In this document: positions 53,577 through 61,008 of the stretch, piece by piece
Position numbering within the stretch: position 1 is the stretch's first letter
Layout: each line of letters opens with the position of its first letter
Assembly (NCBI GenBank): GCA_902520835.1
Contig: CABYPD010000001.1
Span: 1-64,000 of the forward strand
DNA from: an uncultured Bacteroidota bacterium
GTDB lineage: Bacteria > Bacteroidota > Bacteroidia > Flavobacteriales > Flavobacteriaceae
Direction of reading: 5' to 3'
Length of the DNA: 64,000 nucleotides
Program-made: the position numbers and the translations under genes
The notes under the pieces: generated by a model
What the model was told of the DNA's origin: nothing
Databases searched by the model: none
The model's input: only the letters and a program-made list of their open reading frames with translations

Positions 53577-55266
53577 AAAAATTAACCAGAATTTTAAAGT
53601 CTGGTCAGAAAGTCCATTTGACAAGGACACAAAAGAAGAAACAATAAAACTTAAGTTAAATAACATTGAAAATTTTAATGATTCTTTCTATAAAGACTTA
53701 GAGTTTGGAACAGGTGGAATGAGAGGAATAATGGGCGTAGGTCCAAATAGAGTTAATAAATACACTTTTGGTAAAAACACACAAGCTATCTCTGATATTA
53801 TCAATTTAAAAAGAGAGAAAAGTTCGGTTGTTATAGGCCATGATTGTCGAAATAATAGTAGAGAGCTGTCCTTAGAAGTTGCCAATATTTTTTCAGCAAA
53901 CAATATAAAAGTATTTATTTTTGATTCTTTAAAACCTACTCCACTAATATCTTATGCTGTTCGTCAATTAGATTGTATTTGTGGAATTGTACTAACAGCA
54001 TCCCACAACCCGCCTGAATACAATGGTTACAAAGTCTATTGGGAGGATGGAGGTCAAATAGTTCCTCCGATGGACAAAGAAATAATTGAAAAAATTAATA
54101 AGACTGATTACTCAAGTATTAAATTTTCTCCAAAAAATGATTTAATAAAAATTCTTGATGAAAATATTGAAGAAAAATTTAAAAAAATAAGTATCAAAAC
54201 AGCTAGAATTGGAAATTCTGACAGATCAAAATTAAAAGTTGTTTTTACTGCACTTCACGGAACATCATTTAAACTAATTCCTGAGATACTTAAATCCTCT
54301 GGATATTCAGATGTTAAATTAGTTGAAGATCAAATGATTCCTGATGGTAATTTTACGAATGTAAACTCATCAAATCCTGAAGATATAAACGCGTTAGAAC
54401 AAGCTATTATTTTAGGTAAAAAATATGATTCCGATATAATTATTGGGACAGATCCAGATGCCGACAGGTTTGGTATAGCTGTAAAAAACAACAACAATGA
54501 ATATGTTTTAATTAACGGTAACCAAGCTATGGTTGTTATGACAGATTATTTATTGAGTAAAGAAAATAAACTAAATGATAAATTTATTGCATCTACTGTA
54601 GTTTCAACTCCAATGATGGATAAAATATCTGAATTGAATAATATTAAATTTTTTAAATCTCTTACAGGATTTAAATGGATTGGAAAAATGATTAATGACT
54701 ATCCAGAGATGAAATTTATTGGTGGTGGTGAAGAAAGTTTTGGATATCTAATTGGAGATTTTGTTCGTGACAAAGATGCAATTACTTCTTCTTTATTAGC
54801 ATGTGAAATTTGTTCTGAATTAAAATCTCAAAACAGTAGTTTTTATAATAGACTAATAGAATGCTATATTAAATATGGTTTTTACAAAGAAAGACTATTC
54901 ACACTTAAAAAAGAAGGTAAAAAAGGAGCTGATGAAATAAATAAAATCATTAATGGATTTAAAGTGAATCCCCCAAAAAAATTATTAGATGATGATATAA
55001 AATTTGTAGAAGACTATGCGTCCTCAACTAAAATTAATGTAACAACTGGATCAAAATCTGAAATTAAATTACCAAAAACTAATATGATAATTTTTGAATC
55101 GAATAAAGGATATAGAGTTGCTGTCAGGCCTAGTGGAACAGAACCTAAAATAAAGTATTACTTTAGTGTAAATACAAAATTAGGGAGCAAAAATAAATTT
55201 GAATTAAAAAATATTGAATTAGACAATAAATTAGACAAACTAACAGAAAATTTTACTAAATATTAA
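53569..55266 (+). CDS. Phosphoglucomutase/phosphomannomutase
   Basis: Alpha-D-phosphohexomutase of 565 residues: the phosphoserine loop TASHNPPEYNGYKVY, the metal-binding loop GTDPDADRFGIAV, the sugar-binding GGGEESFGYLIGDFVRDKDA and the phosphate-binding VRPSGTEPKIKYYFS. It probably makes glucose-1-phosphate or mannose-1-phosphate for the neighbouring glycosyltransferase and envelope sugars. Confidence 0.93.
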   Translation: MSEKINQNFKVWSESPFDKDTKEETIKLKLNNIENFNDSFYKDLEFGTGGMRGIMGVGPNRVNKYTFGKNTQAISDIINLKREKSSVVIGHDCRNNSRELSLEVANIFSANNIKVFIFDSLKPTPLISYAVRQLDCICGIVLTASHNPPEYNGYKVYWEDGGQIVPPMDKEIIEKINKTDYSSIKFSPKNDLIKILDENIEEKFKKISIKTARIGNSDRSKLKVVFTALHGTSFKLIPEILKSSGYSDVKLVEDQMIPDGNFTNVNSSNPEDINALEQAIILGKKYDSDIIIGTDPDADRFGIAVKNNNNEYVLINGNQAMVVMTDYLLSKENKLNDKFIASTVVSTPMMDKISELNNIKFFKSLTGFKWIGKMINDYPEMKFIGGGEESFGYLIGDFVRDKDAITSSLLACEICSELKSQNSSFYNRLIECYIKYGFYKERLFTLKKEGKKGADEINKIINGFKVNPPKKLLDDDIKFVEDYASSTKINVTTGSKSEIKLPKTNMIIFESNKGYRVAVRPSGTEPKIKYYFSVNTKLGSKNKFELKNIELDNKLDKLTENFTKY

Positions 55267-55267
55267 A

Positions 55268-57088
55268 ATGTATTTTAAAAGAGTCTTAAGGCATGTTTTA
55301 GTTTATAAAAAAGAATTTATTCTTAATGTATTCTTTAGTGTTTTATATGCTTTCTTTAGCGCTGTAGCATTTTTATCATTAATGCCAATGCTTGAAGTAT
55401 TATTCAATGGTTCAAAAAAAATTACAGTTAAACCTATATTAGCAAAATCTGAGAGTCTTGGAAATTTTATTGAAAATTGGCTTAATTTTCAGGTTAGTTC
55501 TTACTCAGGAAATGACAATCAAAAAGCTATTCTTTTTGTTGTTGGAATTGTCATAGTGTTGTTCTTCTTAAAAAATGTCGCAAGTTATTTTGCTTTATTT
55601 TTTTCAACTATAATTAGGAACAGAGTTATAAAAGATTTGAAAGAAAGTATTTATAACAAAATAATAGTATTACCGATCGATTATTTTGCAAAAAACAAAA
55701 AAGGAGATTTAATTGCAAGAATGTCATCTGATGTTATGGAGTTACAAAATTCATTTTTATCAATTATAGAGATTTTAATTAGAGATCCACTAACTATTTT
55801 ATTTACTCTGAGTGCAATGTTTATTATTAGCTCTAAGCTTACATTTTTTGTTTTGTTTTTTATTCCAGTTTCTGGATTTATTATTTCTTACATAGGTAAA
55901 AGCTTGAAGAGAAAATCTTTAGTTGTTCAAAAAGAACAAGCAGAACTAATGTCAATCACTGAAGAGACAATTAATGGTATAAAAATAATCAAGACCTTTT
56001 TATCTGAGAATTTTTTTGTAAACAAATTTGATAAAACTAATACCAAGTATTTAAATTTTTCAAATAAATTAATTAACAGACAAAATATTGCAGCTCCTTT
56101 AAGTGAATTTCTGGGTATTTTAGTCATTGGAGTTCTTTTGTGGTATGGTGGAAAATTAGTACTTATTGATATGGAATTAAAACCTGCTGCTTTTATTACT
56201 TATATGGGATTGGCTTATGGTGTTTTAACACCAGCGAAATCTTTAAGCAAAGCTTTTTATTCATTAAAAAAAGGTAATGCAGCAGCAGAAAGAGTATTTG
56301 AAATTATAGATATGCACAGTGAATATCAAGAAAATGATAAAAATTTTGATGTGGAAGAATTCAAAAAAGAGATTGAATTTCAAGACGTTGATTTTAAATA
56401 TGATGAGAATTATGTTTTAAATAAGATAAACTTTAAAGTTAAAAAAGGTGAAATGGTTGCGATTGTTGGTGCATCGGGAAGTGGAAAATCTACACTAATT
56501 AACTTACTCCCTAGATTTTATGAACTTAACAATGGAGATATTTTGATAGATGGTAAAAGCATAAAAAGCTTGTCTCTAAAAAAATTAAGAAACCTAATTA
56601 GTATTGTTACTCAAGAATCTATTCTTTTTAACGCATCAATTGAAGAAAATATTCTTTTAGGCAATCAAAATCAAGGTCAACATAAATTAATAGAGGCTTC
56701 AAAAATTGCAAATGCTTATGAATTTATTAATGAATATGAAGAAAAATATAAATATAATGTTGGGGATAATGGATCTAATCTTTCTGGTGGACAAAAGCAA
56801 AGAATTGCCATTTCAAGAGCCGTTATATCAAACTCGCCAATACTTATTTTAGATGAAGCAACATCATCACTAGACTCAGAGTCTGAAAAGTTAGTTCAGG
56901 ACGCTTTAGAGAAATTGATGAAGAATAAAACTTCAATTGTTATAGCTCACCGATTATCAACAATCAAAAATTCTGACAAAATCATCGTTTTAGATAGCGG
57001 TAAAATTGTGGAGAAGGGAAATCATGATGAACTAATTAATAAAAATGGATATTATTCCAAGCTTATTAAATTACAGTCATTTAATTAA
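55268..57088 (+). CDS. MsbA-like ABC exporter
   Basis: 606-residue half-transporter: six transmembrane helices (about 20-310) then an ATPase with Walker A VGASGSGKSTLINLL, Q-loop VTQESILF, signature LSGGQKQRIAISRA, Walker B ILILDEATSSLDSE and H-loop IAHRLSTI. Homodimeric lipid or lipid-sugar flippase is likely given the preceding glycosyltransferase; the exact cargo is not shown. Confidence 0.92.
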   Translation: MYFKRVLRHVLVYKKEFILNVFFSVLYAFFSAVAFLSLMPMLEVLFNGSKKITVKPILAKSESLGNFIENWLNFQVSSYSGNDNQKAILFVVGIVIVLFFLKNVASYFALFFSTIIRNRVIKDLKESIYNKIIVLPIDYFAKNKKGDLIARMSSDVMELQNSFLSIIEILIRDPLTILFTLSAMFIISSKLTFFVLFFIPVSGFIISYIGKSLKRKSLVVQKEQAELMSITEETINGIKIIKTFLSENFFVNKFDKTNTKYLNFSNKLINRQNIAAPLSEFLGILVIGVLLWYGGKLVLIDMELKPAAFITYMGLAYGVLTPAKSLSKAFYSLKKGNAAAERVFEIIDMHSEYQENDKNFDVEEFKKEIEFQDVDFKYDENYVLNKINFKVKKGEMVAIVGASGSGKSTLINLLPRFYELNNGDILIDGKSIKSLSLKKLRNLISIVTQESILFNASIEENILLGNQNQGQHKLIEASKIANAYEFINEYEEKYKYNVGDNGSNLSGGQKQRIAISRAVISNSPILILDEATSSLDSESEKLVQDALEKLMKNKTSIVIAHRLSTIKNSDKIIVLDSGKIVEKGNHDELINKNGYYSKLIKLQSFN

Positions 57089-57139
57089 ACTAAAACATAG
57101 GCATATATTCTTCTTTTAGTTCAATTATTTTTTTTTTTT
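57083..57139 (+). terminator. Rho-independent terminator after the ABC exporter
   Basis: AACTAAAA (57088-57095) pairs with TTTTAGTT (57114-57121); beyond an A-C mismatch the stem extends (AATT / AATT), followed directly by T12 (57128-57139). It ends the 52623-57088 operon and isolates the next gene. Confidence 0.6.
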
Positions 57140-57161
57140 AACTTTAAGAAAAATCATAATT

Positions 57162-58160
57162 ATGAATCCATTAATTGAAATGTCAATACAAGGAGGTAGA
57201 TACCTGGAAGCTGAAAAACAAGTTGGAGATATTATTCTTTCTGAACCAAGCGCTGAAGCTTATTTTATGCTGGGAACAGTTAAATCAAATTTGTTACTAG
57301 ATAAAGGGCGAAGCTACATGGAGGTGCAATTTTGTTTTGATAAATATCTAGAAATGTCTGAGAACAGGTCTCAAGCAGAGAAAGATGTAATGGCTTTTTG
57401 CGTAGGGCTTTACTCTCAACTTGCAGAACTTGAGAAGAAACTACAAGAACAAAAGAAAAAGGAAGCGTGGAACGCTGCTCTTGGTGTACTTGTGACATTC
57501 GCAGCTTCAAAAATTATCGACAACTCAAAACAATCTTTTGGAGCAATAAGCGGAATAGTAGGTGCTGGTTTTGGTGTAGGAATGTCTATGGAAAGTCTTT
57601 CAAATATCGGTAGTTTAAGTGATATTATGGCATATGTAATCAGAATTAAAGTTGAAATGATTGACTATCTAAAAACTTGTGTTAAAAATGAAGTTAGGCT
57701 ATTTGAATCTGAAATATTAACTCTAGGTGAAAAATATGGAAATGTTGCTCAAGTTGATTCTTCTGTTGATGTTTCTGAGTTAAAGAGTGTTTTAGGAAAT
57801 AATTTCGTTCCTCCAACTGAAGCAATAGCGCTAGTACAAATTGGCGAAAGACATGCTAGTATAAAAACATGGCATACAAAAGGATTTTTAAAAAACACTC
57901 CCTTTCAAGTACCAGTTGGTGAAAATGTATTGTTTGGTTTTAAGAGCAATAAAAGCCCTAATTTAATGGAATATCTATTTACTACAAAAGGTGTTTATAT
58001 TATGAATAATCCAAAATTAATGCCATACAGTAAAGTCAGTTTTAAGCACAATCTATTAACAACTATTGGTCATAATAGGGTTTTTGGATTACAAACAAGA
58101 ATTGATAATCAAAGTAACATTATTGAAGCTCTAAACAATTTTATATCAACTAAGAAATAA
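57162..58160 (+). CDS. Unrecognised 332-residue protein with glycine-zipper segment
   Basis: I do not recognise this protein. Residues 1-65 look like one or two TPR helices (GGRYLEAEKQVGDIILSEPS, AEAYFMLGTVKSNLL). Residues 85-102 are a short Lys/Glu/Gln-rich coiled coil. Residues 103-142 are hydrophobic and Gly/Ala-rich (WNAALGVLVTFAAS, then FGAISGIVGAGFGVGMS), like a glycine zipper that could insert into membranes. Residues 150-215 are helical. Residues 218-332 are beta-rich, with LFGFKSNKSP, EYLFTTKGVYIMN and PYSKVSF, reminiscent of bacterial PH-like/short beta domains. Base composition seems less AT-rich than neighbours (for example nt 57300-57500). It is isolated by a terminator upstream and an 80-bp gap downstream. 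Confidence 0.8.
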   Translation: MNPLIEMSIQGGRYLEAEKQVGDIILSEPSAEAYFMLGTVKSNLLLDKGRSYMEVQFCFDKYLEMSENRSQAEKDVMAFCVGLYSQLAELEKKLQEQKKKEAWNAALGVLVTFAASKIIDNSKQSFGAISGIVGAGFGVGMSMESLSNIGSLSDIMAYVIRIKVEMIDYLKTCVKNEVRLFESEILTLGEKYGNVAQVDSSVDVSELKSVLGNNFVPPTEAIALVQIGERHASIKTWHTKGFLKNTPFQVPVGENVLFGFKSNKSPNLMEYLFTTKGVYIMNNPKLMPYSKVSFKHNLLTTIGHNRVFGLQTRIDNQSNIIEALNNFISTKK

Positions 58161-58205
58161 TTATTAAAAAATTGTGAAAGCTTTTACAAGAATAGAAAGT
58201 AAAAA

Positions 58206-58213
58206 TAGCTTTG
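58206..58213 (+). promoter_or_regulatory. Candidate -7 box upstream of the ECF sigma gene
   Basis: TAGCTTTG fits TAnnTTTG, 29 bp before the ATG at 58243. No TTG at the standard distance; an ECF-type autoregulated promoter cannot be recognised by eye. Confidence 0.35.
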
Positions 58214-58242
58214 TTCTTAAAATAAACTAAATCAGATTTTTT

Positions 58243-58821
58243 ATGTCAAAATCAAAAAGTATTTCTTTGAAAGATTTTGAAAATAAATTAATTAAAGACT
58301 TAAAAGATCCTTTTAAGCAAAATAAAGCTTTTGAAATTTTACTCAATAAGTATAAAGAAAAGGTATACTTTCAGATAAGAAGAATTGTTTTAAATCATGA
58401 TGATACTGATGATATTCTTCAAAATGTTTTCATTAAAGTATTTCGTGGAATCAAAGGTTTTAAAGGTGAAAGTAAACTTAGTACTTGGATTTACAGAATT
58501 GCATATAATGAATCTATAAACTTTTTAAAACTAAAAGAAAAAAAATATTTTTATTCATCTGAAATCATGATGAATACTATGGTTAATAACTTAAGAGAAG
58601 ATCCTTATTTTGATGGTGATGAGGTTGAATTAAAATTACAGGGCATAATATCAAGATTACCTAAACAACAGAAAATTGTTTTTCAAATGAAATATTTTCA
58701 AGAATTGAAATTTAGAGAAATTTCTGAAATTCTTGGAGTGACAACTGGCGCTCTTAAAGCATCATTTCATCTTGCTAAGCAAAAAATTATAAAAGAACTA
58801 AAATCAAATCAAACCTTTTAA
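58243..58821 (+). CDS. ECF-type RNA polymerase sigma factor
   Basis: 192 residues: region 2 (about 18-90) with DDILQNVFIKVFRGIKGFKGESKLSTWIYRIAYNESINFLK, region 4 (about 125-185) with LPKQQKIVFQMKYFQELKFREISEILGVTTGALKASFHLAKQKI. Region 3 is absent, as in extracytoplasmic-function sigma factors. Two downstream genes encode a membrane-anchored protein and an exported protein, the pattern of sigma/anti-sigma/sensor modules. Confidence 0.93.
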   Translation: MSKSKSISLKDFENKLIKDLKDPFKQNKAFEILLNKYKEKVYFQIRRIVLNHDDTDDILQNVFIKVFRGIKGFKGESKLSTWIYRIAYNESINFLKLKEKKYFYSSEIMMNTMVNNLREDPYFDGDEVELKLQGIISRLPKQQKIVFQMKYFQELKFREISEILGVTTGALKASFHLAKQKIIKELKSNQTF

Positions 58822-58844
58822 TAAAATCATTGTCAATATATTAA

Positions 58845-59261
58845 ATGAAAAAACTAAATAAAAAAGAAAATTTTAGAGTACCAGAAAATTATTTTAGTGA
58901 TTTCAATAAAAAAATCTATTTAAATTCTGGCATTAAGGAAAACTTTATTGTTCCTGAGGGCTATTTTAATAAATTAACTTTATCTAAAATAAATAACAAA
59001 AATAAAAGTGTTTTTAGAATTCGTGTAATCAGCACTGCAGCTGCATCTTTAATTTTTCTCTTTTTATCATACAATATGTTTATCAAACCAGATCAGCCAG
59101 ATTCATTTGATGAGAATCTATTGATATTTAGTGATTATGATATATATAATTCATTATACTCTGATGATATCAGTGCCAATGATATGATTGATAATTCCAA
59201 AAGTTATGATTATTTAATTTCGACGATGACTTATCAAGATGATTTATTAATTTTAGAATGA
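58845..59261 (+). CDS. Putative membrane anti-sigma factor with duplicated VPExYF motif
   Basis: 138 residues. The cytoplasmic N-terminus has two near-identical segments, ENFRVPENYF (8-17) and ENFIVPEGYF (32-41), 24 residues apart. A single helix follows (about 58-79), then an acidic exported C-terminus rich in Asp/Tyr/Ser. The gene lies 23 bp after the sigma factor. An anti-sigma role is inferred from position, topology and the known occurrence of single VPExYF motifs in such flavobacterial proteins. Confidence 0.75.
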   Translation: MKKLNKKENFRVPENYFSDFNKKIYLNSGIKENFIVPEGYFNKLTLSKINNKNKSVFRIRVISTAAASLIFLFLSYNMFIKPDQPDSFDENLLIFSDYDIYNSLYSDDISANDMIDNSKSYDYLISTMTYQDDLLILE

Positions 59262-59265
59262 TACT

Positions 59266-59700
59266 ATGAAAAATTTTATCACTTTTTTATTTATTTTTCT
59301 CTTTATGTTTTCTTTCTCACAAGAAAGAGAGAGAATGTCAAAAGAACAATATAGAGCAGCTCAAAAACTTTTCCTTCTTGAAAAATTAAATTTAGAACCC
59401 AATAGTGAAGAAAAATTTACCTCAATCTATTTCGAAACTCAAGAAAAAATTTATAATAAGATGATGTCTTACAGAAAAATAAAAAGAGATCTTTATAAAA
59501 ATGACTCAGCTGATTCTGATGAGTGTAATGCTCTAATTAAAAAGATGTATGATATTAAAAGAGATGAGCTTGATATAAGAGAGGGTATGATGCAAGAACT
59601 ATCAAAGATAATTTCTGTTGATAAAGTTTTGAGACTTCCAAGAATTGAAGAAGATTTTAGAATTACAATGATAAATAAGATTAGAGGAAATAATAATTAG
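59266..59700 (+). CDS. Exported sensor-like protein of the ECF sigma module
   Basis: 144 residues with a signal peptide (about 1-19, ending FSFSQ), then an all-helical, charged domain (RERERMSKEQYRAAQKLFLLEKLNLEPNSEEKFTSIYFETQEKIYNKMMSYRKIKR) like Spy/CpxP-type periplasmic proteins; flavobacterial relatives are annotated as sensors of ECF-type sigma factors. It follows the putative anti-sigma gene after 4 bp. Confidence 0.8.
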   Translation: MKNFITFLFIFLFMFSFSQERERMSKEQYRAAQKLFLLEKLNLEPNSEEKFTSIYFETQEKIYNKMMSYRKIKRDLYKNDSADSDECNALIKKMYDIKRDELDIREGMMQELSKIISVDKVLRLPRIEEDFRITMINKIRGNNN

Positions 59701-59726
59701 TTTATTTTTAAGAAAATTATCTCTAA

Positions 59727-60938
59727 TTGAAACTCCATTACAATCTACTACATGGCCTTTTTGATTGTTTAAATAATACATTAAACAATAAGTATTATGC
59801 TCACAAATCTATAGAGCTAATATTCAAGAAAAATAAAAAGTGGGGCTCAAGAGACAGAAGTTTTGTAGCTGAAGCAACTTATGATATAATTAGATACTTA
59901 AGACTTTATGATGAGCTTTCTAATTCGAATAACAGTTATACAAAAAAAAATATATGGAAAATTATTTCTCTCTGGATTTACTTTAATATAGACAGTAAGA
60001 CAAATTTTGAAAAATTATGGGTATTCAATAAAGAAGAAATAAACAAGGCTAAAAATATTCTTGAAAAGAAAAGAGTTTACAGAGAAAGTATTCCAGATTG
60101 GATCGACGAATTGGCAATTGAGGAAATAGGTGAAAAAAAATGGGAAAAAGAGATAAGCTCAATGAATAATAAAGCTGATTTAGTTCTAAGAGTTAATACA
60201 TTAAAAACAACCAAAAAAAATCTTATTAAAAAACTATATAACCAAAATATTCATTGCGAAGAAATTCCAGATCGCCCAAATGCATTAAAAGTCATAAAAA
60301 GAGTAAATATTTTTAAAACCATTGAATTTAAATTAGGTTTTTTTGAGTTACAAGATGCATCATCACAACTTGTAGCTGAATTTTTAGATGTTAATACAAA
60401 GCATAAAATTTTAGATGCATGTGCTGGTGCAGGTGGTAAAGCTCTCCACATTGCAAGTTTACTTAATAACAAAGGAAATATAATTGCAACAGATATTCAT
60501 GAATTTAAACTAAAAGAGCTAAAAAAAAGAGCTAGAAGAAATGGAATTCACAATATTACTACGAAGATTATTGACAATAAGTTTATAAGAAAGAATAAAG
60601 AAAAATTTGATAGAGTTTTAATTGATGCGCCGTGTTCAGGATTTGGAGTTATTAGACGAAATCCTGATTCAAAATGGAAGTTAAATCGAATGGATTTTAA
60701 TCGAATATTGAATAATCAAATCAATATTTTAAATAATTACAGTAAGCTTGTAAGTGATAATGGTATAATGGTATATGTTACATGCTCAATTTTTCCATCT
60801 GAAAATGAAAAACAAATTGCTTTGTTCTTGAACAATGAATTTGGAAAAAACTTTAAAATTATTGAAGAAAAAAAAATAAGCCCACATGATTCGGGTTATG
60901 ATGGATTTTATTTGGCAAAGCTTAAAAAGAAGTGTTAA
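59727..60938 (+). CDS. RsmB/NOP family rRNA cytosine-5 methyltransferase
   Basis: SAM-dependent m5C methyltransferase of 403 residues: N-terminal NusB-like helical domain (KNKKWGSRDRSFVAEATYDIIRYLRLY), then motif I LDACAGAGGKALHIAS, the substrate Cys in DAPCSGFGVIRRNPDSKW, and VTCSIFPSENEKQIALFL. The start codon is TTG at 59727. Which base of rRNA it modifies cannot be told; RsmB type is the best match. Confidence 0.9.
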   Translation: MKLHYNLLHGLFDCLNNTLNNKYYAHKSIELIFKKNKKWGSRDRSFVAEATYDIIRYLRLYDELSNSNNSYTKKNIWKIISLWIYFNIDSKTNFEKLWVFNKEEINKAKNILEKKRVYRESIPDWIDELAIEEIGEKKWEKEISSMNNKADLVLRVNTLKTTKKNLIKKLYNQNIHCEEIPDRPNALKVIKRVNIFKTIEFKLGFFELQDASSQLVAEFLDVNTKHKILDACAGAGGKALHIASLLNNKGNIIATDIHEFKLKELKKRARRNGIHNITTKIIDNKFIRKNKEKFDRVLIDAPCSGFGVIRRNPDSKWKLNRMDFNRILNNQINILNNYSKLVSDNGIMVYVTCSIFPSENEKQIALFLNNEFGKNFKIIEEKKISPHDSGYDGFYLAKLKKKC

Positions 60939-60990
60939 TAAATTTTATTAATATTTAATTTTCTATCAAAATTTACTTGACAAATTAATA

Positions 60991-60998
60991 TAAATTTG
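60991..60998 (+). promoter_or_regulatory. Candidate -7 box upstream of purL
   Basis: TAAATTTG, 10 bp before the ATG at 61009. A TTG at 60977-60979 is too close (11 bp) for a standard -33 box. Confidence 0.4.
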
Positions 60999-61008
60999 TT
61001 TTTAGAAA

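Noticed and set aside
58172-58186. Near-palindrome GTGAAAGCTTTTAC as terminator after the 332-residue gene
   Set aside because: No loop and no U-tract; one G-T mismatch; more likely chance in AT-rich DNA.
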